A stretch of 7,450 nucleotides of DNA, from assembly GCA_028290125.1 (NCBI GenBank), contig JAQGKM010000106.1, forward strand, positions 1 through 7,450, in the 5' to 3' direction. Position numbers and translations under genes: made by a program. The notes under the pieces are model-generated. The model did no database searches. It worked only from the letters and a program-made list of their open reading frames with translations, and had not been told where the DNA came from. Positions 1-5,773 of the stretch are shown piece after piece (position 1 is the stretch's first letter; each line of letters opens with the position of its first letter). The stretch comes from Hyphomicrobiales bacterium (GTDB taxonomy: Bacteria; Pseudomonadota; Alphaproteobacteria; Rhizobiales; Beijerinckiaceae).

Positions 1-10
1 TGACGGCTGG

Positions 11-850
11 CTACATCGTATGCGTACGGCGTTCTTCCGGATCGAGCGGGCCTTCGTCGTCCCAGCCGCTGCTGGAGCGTGGCGCGCGGGGCGGGCGGGC
101 GCGGTTCATGAAGGCGCGCGCCAGCGATCGCAGCGGCGCCGCGAGGCGGTTCATGTCCTCGACGCGGGCGACCAGCGTTTCACCACGCGTCAGTTCGCGA
201 TCGAGCGCCGCCATGGTGCGGGCGTAGGCCGGATCATTATCGTCGAACCAGGTGTCAAGGATGCGGGCCCAGGCGAGCACGAGGCCTTGCAGCTTCACCG
301 AGCCGACGGCGCCTTCGGAGGAAATGTCGGACGCCTCCAGCATGAAGCGCATCGAATTCAGCGCGACCTGGTTGAGCGCCGCCGCGGAAATCGGATCGCG
401 CTTCGCCCATTCCATGATCGCGCGCATCGCCTCGCGGTGCGGAGCCATCGCGTCGAGCCGGCGCATCAGCACGTCGAACAGCCGCTCCTTGGCGGGCTCG
501 GCCATCAGGTCGTTCGTCGTGCCGTCGAGCACCTGCTTGTCGAGCATGCGCGACCACGCGCCCAGCACGGCGCCCTTCGACGGGAAGGCGTCGCGAAACT
601 GCGACAGCGTCACGCCGGCGCGGGTGGCGACGTCGGAGATCGAGATGTCTTCCCAGCGGCGCTCGGCGGCGAGCGCCAGCAGGGCCTCGACGATGGCGGC
701 GCGCTTGTCGGAAGGGGGCGCCTTGGCGCTTTGCGGACGGTCGGGACCGAGGTCGGCCTGGTCGGGCGCGCCGAGCGCCGCTTCAGCCTCGGCTGCCGCC
801 TTCAGCGGGTCGGACTTCAGCGGGTCTGGCTGTGCGTTCAAATCCACCAT
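11..850 (-). CDS. TetR/AcrR-family transcriptional regulator, possible COQ9-like C-terminal fold
   Basis: Predicted 279-residue DNA-binding regulator. Residues 50-96 form a TetR N-terminal domain: a first helix (AAIVEALLALAAERRWEDIS), then a helix-turn-helix at about 72-92 containing DVATRAGVTLSQFRDAF and the typical F-x-S-K-G-A-V-L ending. It is preceded by an Ala/Pro/Asp-rich, probably disordered stretch of 48 residues with a small DPLK repeat, and followed by a basic then acidic tail (about 248-279). TetR proteins are usually near 200 residues, so both ends are extensions. The ligand-domain segment around 192-223, with WFDDNDP and then T-x-x-x-LDREL, resembles the C-terminal helix of COQ9, a TetR-fold ubiquinone protein; this is only a pattern resemblance. 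The ATG at 850 is used because no better start lies before the HTH. It is last in the ybjN-proC direction, 95 bp after proC. Ligand and targets are unknown. The family call is firm; the role is not. Confidence 0.88.
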   Translation of the reverse strand: MVDLNAQPDPLKSDPLKAAAEAEAALGAPDQADLGPDRPQSAKAPPSDKRAAIVEALLALAAERRWEDISISDVATRAGVTLSQFRDAFPSKGAVLGAWSRMLDKQVLDGTTNDLMAEPAKERLFDVLMRRLDAMAPHREAMRAIMEWAKRDPISAAALNQVALNSMRFMLEASDISSEGAVGSVKLQGLVLAWARILDTWFDDNDPAYARTMAALDRELTRGETLVARVEDMNRLAAPLRSLARAFMNRARPPRAPRSSSGWDDEGPLDPEERRTHTM

Positions 851-893
851 GGCGGCGTCCTCGTCTCGTCTGACCCCAAAGGCCTCGTGACCC

Positions 894-922
894 TATCTAG
901 GCTTCGCCGACGCAACGTCCAA
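894..922 (-). promoter_or_regulatory. Weak candidate promoter for the TetR gene with a palindrome over the -10
   Basis: On the minus strand TTGGAC (922-917) and TAGATA (899-894) are separated by exactly 17 bases and lie about 45 bp upstream of the TetR start. Each hexamer matches the sigma-70 consensus at only three positions, so this is weak. The -10 is overlapped by the 10-bp inverted repeat CCTATCTAGG (892-901), which could be an autoregulatory operator as is common for TetR proteins. That last step is inference. Confidence 0.25.
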
Positions 923-945
923 GGGGAGATGACGCGTGTTGCGCG

Positions 946-1779
946 TCAGCCGGACAATTCACCGGCGCGCCGCAGCGCCGCCGCGACCGCGTCGCGCATC
1001 AAGGGATCGAGACCGTCCGCGGCCATCAGCACGGACAGCGCGGCAGCGGTCGTGCCGCCCGGCGAGGTGACGTTCTCGCGCAGTTTTGCGGGCGCGATGT
1101 CGGCCGACTGGCGCATCAACTCGCCCGAACCCTCGACCGTCGCGCGCGCCAGGCGGGCCGCGAGATCGGCCGGCAGGCCCGCAGCTTCGCCAGCCTTCGC
1201 CAGGCATTCGGTAAGGTAGAAGACATAGGCAGGACCGGAGCCCGAGACGGCCGTCACGGCGTCGATCAGGCTTTCGCTGTCAAGCCATTCGACGGCCCCG
1301 ACGGCGCCGAGCAGCGCGTCGGTCATCGCCCGTTGGTGCGCCGTGACAGCGGCGCTGGCGGCGACGCCGGTGATGCCGCGCCCGATCGCGGCGGGCGTGT
1401 TGGGCATGGCGCGCACGATCGCGCCAGCGGCGGGCAGGCGGGCGGCGATATCGGCGATGCGCTTGCCGGCCAGGATGGAAATCACCAGCGTACCGGGGCC
1501 GGTGAGCGGCGCCAGCGACGGCGCGGCGCTGTCGAGCATCTGCGGCTTCACCGCAAGGATGAGAACCTCGGCCGGCGTCAGGCTCTCAGCCGGCGGGTTG
1601 AGCGCGACGCCATGGCTTGCGCAGAGCGCCGTGAGTTCGCCGTAGGGCGCCGGCTCCAGGATGGTGATCGCGTCGCCGCGCAGGCCCATGGCGAGCCAGC
1701 CCGATAACATGGCGGAGCCCATGCGTCCCGCGCCGACCAGAGTGAGCGACGCGGGAAGGGCTTTGGTTTCGTGCGACAT
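946..1779 (-). CDS. proC: Pyrroline-5-carboxylate reductase
   Basis: Cytoplasmic enzyme of 277 residues that reduces 1-pyrroline-5-carboxylate to L-proline with NAD(P)H, the last step of proline synthesis. The Rossmann dinucleotide motif VGAGRMGSAM lies at 15-24, followed by AVKPQ at 76-80 and RAMPNTPAAIG at 123-133. The C-terminal helical dimerisation domain carries TAVSGSGPAYVF (176-187) and the substrate-binding signature ENVTSPGGTTAAAL (235-248). Length is normal for the family. An in-frame extension upstream to 2010 would lie inside the YbjN gene and has no family similarity. The ATG at 1779 places the Rossmann motif at the expected distance and shares one base with the preceding stop (TGATG), suggesting translational coupling to the YbjN gene. 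Identification is secure. Confidence 0.97.
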   Translation of the reverse strand: MSHETKALPASLTLVGAGRMGSAMLSGWLAMGLRGDAITILEPAPYGELTALCASHGVALNPPAESLTPAEVLILAVKPQMLDSAAPSLAPLTGPGTLVISILAGKRIADIAARLPAAGAIVRAMPNTPAAIGRGITGVAASAAVTAHQRAMTDALLGAVGAVEWLDSESLIDAVTAVSGSGPAYVFYLTECLAKAGEAAGLPADLAARLARATVEGSGELMRQSADIAPAKLRENVTSPGGTTAAALSVLMAADGLDPLMRDAVAAALRRAGELSG

Positions 1780-2279
1780 CAGGCTTCGCCGAGGGTCTCG
1801 AACATGGCCGATTCCAGCGCTTCGCGGGCGGTCTTGCCCGCCCACATGACGAACTGGAACGACTGGTAATAACGCTCGCACGCCGTGACGGCTGCATTCA
1901 GCACGGCTTCGCACTGCTGCGGGGTCGGCTCGGCGCCGCCCGACAGGATAATGGCGTGGCGGAAGATCACCACGTTCTCGGATTCCCACAGTCCGAAATG
2001 GCCGACCCACAATTGCTCGTTGATGAGCGACACGAGGGCATGCACTTCGGCGCGGCGACGCTCGGCGATCTTCACATCGAAGGCGCAGGCGACGTGCAGG
2101 GATTCGACATTCGGCAGCCAGGTGAACGCGACATGGTAATCGGTCCAGCCGCCGCCGACCGAAATCGATATTTCGTCATCGTCTTCGCGGTCGAAACGCC
2201 AGTCGTTGACGGAGGCAATGCGCTCGACCACATCGACCGGATGTTCGGTGCGTTCGAGTTCGACATGCATGGATGACAT
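1779..2279 (-). CDS. YbjN domain-containing protein
   Basis: Small acidic protein of 166 residues matching the YbjN (type III secretion chaperone-like fold) family found in many alphaproteobacteria, often beside proC. Visible features are an acidic strand region REDDDEISISVGGGWTDY (about 31-48), then FTWLPNVESLHVACAFD (52-68), an E-R-R-R helix with LVSLINEQLWVGHFGLW (82-98) and ENVVIFRHAI (101-110), and a C-terminal helix with CERYYQSFQFVMWAGKTA (134-151). There is no signal peptide or membrane segment. The molecular function is not known; E. coli YbjN has been linked to motility and stress phenotypes. The ATG at 2279 is preferred: AAGG sits nine bases upstream, whereas the longer form would need a TTG at 2330 and add 17 unconserved-looking residues. 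The ATG at 2270 is an alternative. It is first in the run ybjN-proC, with a one-base overlap to proC. Confidence 0.88.
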   Translation of the reverse strand: MSSMHVELERTEHPVDVVERIASVNDWRFDREDDDEISISVGGGWTDYHVAFTWLPNVESLHVACAFDVKIAERRRAEVHALVSLINEQLWVGHFGLWESENVVIFRHAIILSGGAEPTPQQCEAVLNAAVTACERYYQSFQFVMWAGKTAREALESAMFETLGEA

Positions 2280-2412
2280 AGGCGGGTGCCTTGGGACCAA
2301 AGGGGCTGAACGCGGTGTGACTCGAAACAAAGACGCGAGATCGCAACCCGGAGCGCAGCACGCTTGACTCTCTGTCGAGGCCCAAGCGAATCACTTCACA
2401 CTTCGAATATAC

Positions 2413-2447
2413 GCCACTCGGTCCGGACGCCTAGTGGCTGCGTCCGG
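2413..2447. promoter_or_regulatory. Two overlapping, mutually exclusive hairpins
   Basis: Stem A pairs GCCACT (2413-2418) with AGTGGC (2433-2438). Stem B pairs CCGGACGC (2423-2430) with GCGTCCGG (2440-2447) around a 9-base loop that contains the 3' arm of stem A. Both stems are perfect. The linker between the two 3' arms is only one base, so forming both at once as a pseudoknot looks sterically unlikely and they would compete. No T-run follows on either strand, so a classical intrinsic terminator is not supported. It may be an attenuator-like element or the end of the ubiK transcript; the function is inferred only. Confidence 0.4.
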
Positions 2448-2526
2448 TGAGGTGCAAGGTCTTGGATTCGTGCCGTTTCGTCCATCGCGTCGGCAGGCAT
2501 GTCCACAGATCATCCAGTTACGCTTG

Positions 2527-2552
2527 TGAGTCAGAATGTCACGTGTGACTCA
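2527..2552. promoter_or_regulatory. Inverted repeat TGAGTCA-N12-TGACTCA just after ubiK
   Basis: A perfect 7-bp inverted repeat (2527-2533 and 2546-2552) begins seven bases past the ubiK stop codon. Its spacer overlaps a second palindrome, GTCAC-GT-GTGAC (2538-2549). On the minus strand it could form a hairpin at the ubiK 3' end, but no T-run follows. It could equally be a binding site for a dimeric regulator. I cannot decide between these. Confidence 0.35.
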
Positions 2553-2558
2553 AAAGAC

Positions 2559-2846
2559 TCAAATTGACGGATCGACGCCCGCATCGTTCTGCGGATCGGC
2601 GCCGAGTTTCGCTTCAAGCGCCGCGATGCGCGCTTGCAGACGCTCGTTTTCGTCGCGCGCCAGGATCGCCATGTCGCGCACCGCTTCGAATTCTTCACGC
2701 GTGACGACATCCATCGTCGACAGCAGTCGCTCCAGCTGCGTGCGCATGACGGTTTCGGCTTCGCGCTTCACGCCTTGCGCCAGTCCGGCGGCGTCCGTCA
2801 TCAGACGGGCCATGTCGTCGAGGATGGGATTGCGGGTCTGGGGCAT
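2559..2846 (-). CDS. ubiK: Ubiquinone biosynthesis accessory factor UbiK (BMFP/YqiC family)
   Basis: Protein of 95 residues, the same size as E. coli UbiK (YqiC). UbiK acts with UbiJ in the soluble complex that carries out late steps of ubiquinone synthesis, and purified homologues also show membrane fusogenic activity in vitro. The N-terminal part (NPILDDMARLMTDAAGLAQG, 6-25) is an amphipathic helix, followed by E-x-x-x-RTQLERLLSTMDVVTREEFE (32-54), which is highly typical of the family. A C-terminal coiled coil runs over about 55-82 (DENERLQARIAALEAKLG), with a short acidic tail. The ATG at 2846 has AGAGAG eight bases upstream and fits the family length; an upstream TTG at 2936 would add 30 unlike residues. 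It diverges from lgt across 158 bp. The product name is firm; a role in ubiquinone synthesis is by homology. Confidence 0.93.
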   Translation of the reverse strand: MPQTRNPILDDMARLMTDAAGLAQGVKREAETVMRTQLERLLSTMDVVTREEFEAVRDMAILARDENERLQARIAALEAKLGADPQNDAGVDPSI

Positions 2847-2920
2847 GACGTGTCTCTCTGGTGGGGTTGCTTCTTTTCGCGCCTCGGGCGGGTTCGCGCA
2901 AGGGGCCGCAGCAGAGGTGT

Positions 2921-2950
2921 GAACGCGTTCGGTCAAGCCTCGCCTTGACG
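2921..2950. promoter_or_regulatory. Divergent ubiK/lgt control region: palindrome plus back-to-back TTGAC boxes
   Basis: GAACGCGTTC (2921-2930) is a perfect 10-bp palindrome. Directly beside it GTCAAG (2932-2937) and CTTGAC (2944-2949) form a perfect inverted repeat, giving a TTGAC -35-like box facing each way: TTGACC on the minus strand toward ubiK and TTGACG on the plus strand toward lgt. The lgt ATG is 55 bp beyond the plus-strand box. Neither side has a good -10 at 17-18 bases, although AT-richer sequence lies at 2969-2977. A third GTCAAG occurs at 2989-2994. A promoter role is inferred from position and the boxes. Confidence 0.35.
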
Positions 2951-3004
2951 CTTCCTGCGCCCGGGCGCATCAGATTTGCTCCCGAGACGTCAAGTGAAGA
3001 CCCG

Positions 3005-3835
3005 ATGCCTTTTTTTGTCCTTCCCTATCCGGTGATCGATCCGGTTCTCATCAACATCGGGCCGCTGCCTATCCGCTGGTATGCGCTCGCCTATATCGCC
3101 GGCCTGATCGGCGGCTGGTGGCTGGCGCGGCGCATCGTGGTGCAGGCGTCGCTCTGGGGCGAGCGCGCGCGCCCGGCGCCCGCGAGCCTCGACGACATGC
3201 TCGTCTATGCGGCGCTCGGCGTCGTGCTCGGCGGCCGGCTCGGCTATGTGCTCTTCTACAATCCAGCTTTCTTTCTCGCCCATCCGCTGTCGATTCCGGC
3301 CGTTTGGGAGGGCGGCATGTCGTTTCACGGCGGGCTTGCGGGCGCGACGCTCGGCTTGTGGCTTTTCGCGCGGCGCATGAAGGCGCCGTTGCTGTCGGTG
3401 TTCGATCTTACCGCATGCGTGACGCCGATCGGGATCTTCTTCGGGCGGCTCGCCAATTTCATCAAGCCGGAACTGTGGGGCCGCCCCACCGACGTCGACT
3501 GGGCGATGGTGTTTCCCGATGCTGCGGCAGGTCCGTTCGCGCGTCATCCGAGCCAGCTCTACGAAGCCGCGCTGGAAGGCGTCGTGCTTTTCCTCGTGCT
3601 GCTGGTCGCGCGCCGGATGGGCGCGCTGCGTCGCCCGGGTCTCGCGACCGGCATCTTCGCCATCGGGTATGGCGTTGCGCGCATCATCTGCGAGTTCTTC
3701 CGTGAGCCGGATGCGCAACTCGGCTTTCTGTTCGGCGGCGCCACGATGGGCATGGTGCTGTCGCTGCCGTTGATCGTGGCGGGCGTCGGCTTTCTCGTTC
3801 ATGCGCTGCGCCGTCGCGCGAGTGTGCTCGCGTGA
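3005..3835 (+). CDS. lgt: Prolipoprotein diacylglyceryl transferase
   Basis: Inner-membrane enzyme of 276 residues that transfers diacylglycerol from phosphatidylglycerol to the lipobox cysteine of prolipoproteins, the first step of lipoprotein maturation. Recognisable parts, by comparison with E. coli Lgt, are RWYALAY with Y26, the HGGL motif with H108, the family signature region GRLANFIKPELWGR (147-160) with R148, N151, E156 and G159, HPSQLYEA (181-188), and R226 just before EFFREPD (230-236). About seven hydrophobic segments alternate with short basic loops. In the signature the usual second Asn is Lys154. The ATG at 3005 gives the typical start (hydrophobic PYPVIDP, then IGPLPIRWY); an in-frame upstream start at 2861 would overlap ubiK and adds no family sequence. 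The ribosome site (GTGAAGA) is modest. Its stop overlaps the next start (GTGA), so it is very probably in one operon with the two following genes. Confidence 0.97.
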   Translation: MPFFVLPYPVIDPVLINIGPLPIRWYALAYIAGLIGGWWLARRIVVQASLWGERARPAPASLDDMLVYAALGVVLGGRLGYVLFYNPAFFLAHPLSIPAVWEGGMSFHGGLAGATLGLWLFARRMKAPLLSVFDLTACVTPIGIFFGRLANFIKPELWGRPTDVDWAMVFPDAAAGPFARHPSQLYEAALEGVVLFLVLLVARRMGALRRPGLATGIFAIGYGVARIICEFFREPDAQLGFLFGGATMGMVLSLPLIVAGVGFLVHALRRRASVLA

Positions 3836-4929
3836 GCGCGCTCGGAAAGATCCTGCGCGAGTCGATTGCGCATGACGGGCCGATGCCGCTCGACACTTTC
3901 ATGGCCGTGGCGCTCGGCCATTCGCAGCACGGCTATTACATGACGCGCGATCCGTTCGGCGCGGCCGGCGATTTCATCACCGCGCCTGAAATCTCGCAGA
4001 TGTTCGGCGAATTGATCGGCCTGTGGGCCGCCGAAACGTGGGCGCTGCTCGGCGCGCCAGAACGAGTGCATCTCGTGGAGCTCGGTCCCGGTCGCGGCAC
4101 GCTGATGCGCGACGCCTTGCGGGCCGCGCGCGTGTCGAATGAGTTTTGCGCGGCGCTCGACGTGCATCTGGTCGAAACCAGCCCCGTGCTGATGCAGGCG
4201 CAGAAGGATCAACTCGCGCAGGTCGCGGTGAACGTGACGTGGCACGCCTCGTTCGACAGCGTGCCGGACGGTCCGGCGATCGTCATCGCCAATGAATTCT
4301 TCGACGCCTTGCCGGTGCGCCATTACGTGAAGACGCAAGAGGGCTGGCGACAGCGGCTGGTCGGGCTCGACGCGCAGGGCGCGCTCGCCTTCGGTCTGGC
4401 GCGCGAGACGGAAGCCCTGATCACTGCCGATGCGCCGGAGGGATCAATTCTCGAACTCAGCCCGGTCTCGCAATTGCTGATGACGCAGATTGCGCGGCGG
4501 GTCGCGCAGGGCCAGTCCGCAGCGCTGGTGATTGATTACGGGCATGTCGAGACGGGGTTGGGCGAAACGTTGCAGGCGCTGAAGCAGCACCGCCGCGTCG
4601 ATCCGCTGGCGGAGCCTGGCGAAGCCGATCTCACGGCGCATGTCGATTTTGCAGCGCTGGCGCGGGCCGCTTCCGCCGCTGGCGCGCAGCCGCTCGGGCC
4701 CGTGACGCAGGGCGAGTTTCTGATGCGGCTTGGGCTCGCGCAGCGCGCTGACGCCTTGAAGCGCAAGGCGACCGACGCGCAGGCGCATGACATCGACCTC
4801 GCGATGGCGCGGCTCGCGACCGAGCGCGTCGGCGAGGCGCCGGGCATGGGCCGCCTGTTCAAGGCGCTCGCCATTACGCCGCCAGGAGCCCCGGTCTTGC
4901 CGGGCGTTGTTCGGAGCGCAGGATCATGA
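3832..4929 (+). CDS. SAM-dependent methyltransferase, MidA/NDUFAF7 family
   Basis: Protein of 365 residues in the DUF185/COG1565 family. The mitochondrial member NDUFAF7 (MidA) methylates an arginine of the complex I subunit NDUFS2 and is needed for complex I assembly; the bacterial target is presumed, not shown. Family blocks are HGYYMTRDPFGAAGDFITAP (33-52), EISQMFGELIGLW (53-65), the SAM-binding ELGPGRG (83-89), HLVETSP (112-118), the characteristic NEFFDALPV (154-162), ALVIDYGH (231-238), ADLTAHVDF (265-273) and QGEFLMRLG (293-301). No membrane segment is seen. The start is a GTG at 3832 inside the lgt stop (GTGA overlap); no clear ribosome site precedes it, consistent with translational coupling. 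Its 3' end overlaps pgeF by four bases (ATGA). Confidence 0.94.
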   Translation: MSALGKILRESIAHDGPMPLDTFMAVALGHSQHGYYMTRDPFGAAGDFITAPEISQMFGELIGLWAAETWALLGAPERVHLVELGPGRGTLMRDALRAARVSNEFCAALDVHLVETSPVLMQAQKDQLAQVAVNVTWHASFDSVPDGPAIVIANEFFDALPVRHYVKTQEGWRQRLVGLDAQGALAFGLARETEALITADAPEGSILELSPVSQLLMTQIARRVAQGQSAALVIDYGHVETGLGETLQALKQHRRVDPLAEPGEADLTAHVDFAALARAASAAGAQPLGPVTQGEFLMRLGLAQRADALKRKATDAQAHDIDLAMARLATERVGEAPGMGRLFKALAITPPGAPVLPGVVRSAGS

Positions 4930-5696
4930 GCGCACAGCGGATCGAATGCGACCTGCTCGCAGAAAGCGGCGTGGCGCATGGCTTTTTCACGCGTCAGGGC
5001 GGCGTCTCGACGGGCGTCTACGCAAGCCTCAACGGCGGGCGTGGCTCGCGCGATGCGCCCGAGGCCGTGTCGCAAAATCTCGCCCTGATGGCGGATGCGC
5101 TCGGCGTCCGCCCCGAGAACTTTCTTGTCCCTTACCTGACGCATTCGCCCGATTGCATGATCGTCGACGCGCCCTTCGGCGCCGACCGTCCGCGCTGCGA
5201 TGCGCTGGTGACGACGACGCGCGGACTCGCTCTGGGCGTGACGGGCGCCGATTGCGGGATCCTTCTGTTCAGCGACGCCAGCGCAGGCGTCATCGGCGCC
5301 GCGCATGCGGGCTGGAAGGGCGCCTTCACGGGCGTGCTGGAAACGACATTGCAACGCATGGAAGAAGCGGGCGCGTCGCGACCCGCCATCCGCGTTGTGC
5401 TGGGACCGACGATCGCCAGGGACTCGTATGAAGTCGGCGCCGAATTCCGCGACCGTTTCCTCGCGCAGAACGCAAGAAATGCACGGTTCTTCGGCCTATC
5501 TCGCAACGCCGGGCATTTCATGTTCGATCTGCCGGCCTATATCGGCGCGAAGCTCGCGGCCGAAGGCGTCGGCGAATTCCGCAATCTGGCGCTCGACACT
5601 TATGCGGATGAAGAGCGCTTCTATTCCTACCGGCGCTCGGTCCATCGCGGCGAGCCCGATTACGGACGCCTCGTCGCGGCGATTGCACTGGCGTGA
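4926..5696 (+). CDS. pgeF: Peptidoglycan editing factor PgeF (YfiH / polyphenol-oxidase family)
   Basis: Protein of 256 residues of the YfiH/DUF152 family. E. coli PgeF removes L-Ser mis-incorporated in place of L-Ala in the UDP-MurNAc peptide precursor; other members have been described as laccase-like or purine nucleoside-acting enzymes. Family features are HGFFTRQGGVSTG (18-30), the three predicted metal ligands H73 (in YLTHSPD), C110 (in GADCG) and H127 (in AAHAGWKG), GPTIARDSYEVG (160-171), and RFYSYRRSVHRGEPDYGR (231-248). The spacing of the three ligands matches E. coli YfiH (71, 107, 124 as I recall). Two neighbours of the ligands differ from the common Q-x-H and T-A-D-C forms. The ATG at 4926 overlaps the previous stop and has GGAG about 11 bases upstream. 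It is the last gene of the lgt cluster; with lgt it gives the cluster an envelope theme. Confidence 0.94.
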   Translation: MSAQRIECDLLAESGVAHGFFTRQGGVSTGVYASLNGGRGSRDAPEAVSQNLALMADALGVRPENFLVPYLTHSPDCMIVDAPFGADRPRCDALVTTTRGLALGVTGADCGILLFSDASAGVIGAAHAGWKGAFTGVLETTLQRMEEAGASRPAIRVVLGPTIARDSYEVGAEFRDRFLAQNARNARFFGLSRNAGHFMFDLPAYIGAKLAAEGVGEFRNLALDTYADEERFYSYRRSVHRGEPDYGRLVAAIALA

Positions 5697-5715
5697 GGCT
5701 TCTTTCGTCACCGCG

Positions 5716-5742
5716 CGAATTTTGCAGATTCACCAATTCGCT
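5716..5742 (+). terminator. Candidate hairpin after pgeF
   Basis: GCGAATT (5716-5722) and AATTCGC (5736-5742) form a perfect 7-bp stem with a 13-base loop, 20 bases after the pgeF stop. A TTTT run follows only at 5751-5754, nine bases after the stem, so it is not a textbook intrinsic terminator. Position at the end of the operon is the main support. Confidence 0.35.
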
Positions 5743-5773
5743 GATCGCATTTTGTCGTGTGACGCATTCCTTT

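Larger units (their letters stand above)
2280..2558. other. 279-bp gap between ubiK and the YbjN gene, rich in short inverted repeats
   Basis: No open reading frame here has a recognisable product or a good start. The stretch presumably holds the promoter for ybjN-proC, but I see no convincing -35/-10 pair on the minus strand. It contains inverted repeats at 2361-2366/2383-2388 (CGCTTG/CAAGCG), 2413-2418/2433-2438 and 2423-2430/2440-2447, and 2527-2533/2546-2552. There is a tandem CACTTC pair (2392-2397, 2399-2404) next to TTCGAA, and GTGTGACTC occurs twice (2315-2323 and 2543-2551). Together these suggest regulatory DNA or a small structured RNA rather than a gene. Confidence 0.6.

Noticed and set aside
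20..1219. A 399-codon plus-strand open frame antisense to the TetR and proC genes
   Set aside because: It spans two well-supported minus-strand genes and their spacer. Its translation is Arg/Ala/Gly-rich with no domain, as expected for the antisense frame of GC-rich genes.
1780..2010. Longer proC reaching back to 2010
   Set aside because: The extra 77 residues lie inside the YbjN gene in another frame, are Arg/Pro-rich and do not belong to the ProC fold. The ATG at 1779 gives the normal length.
2364..2392. Plus-strand promoter starting at TTGACT (2364-2369)
   Set aside because: There is no acceptable -10 at 16-18 bases and no plus-strand gene before lgt, more than 600 bp away and on the far side of the minus-strand ubiK gene.
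2413..2447. H-type pseudoknot formed by the two overlapping stems
   Set aside because: The linkers are too short: one base would have to cross a 6-bp stem. Competing hairpins are more realistic.
2990..3802. A 270-codon minus-strand open frame opposite lgt
   Set aside because: lgt is unmistakable in the other direction. This frame is rich in Arg, His and Glu with no hydrophobic core or known motif.
4536..5354. A 272-codon minus-strand open frame across midA-like and pgeF
   Set aside because: It crosses two conserved overlapping genes, has low-complexity Ala/Arg/Ser composition and no domain.
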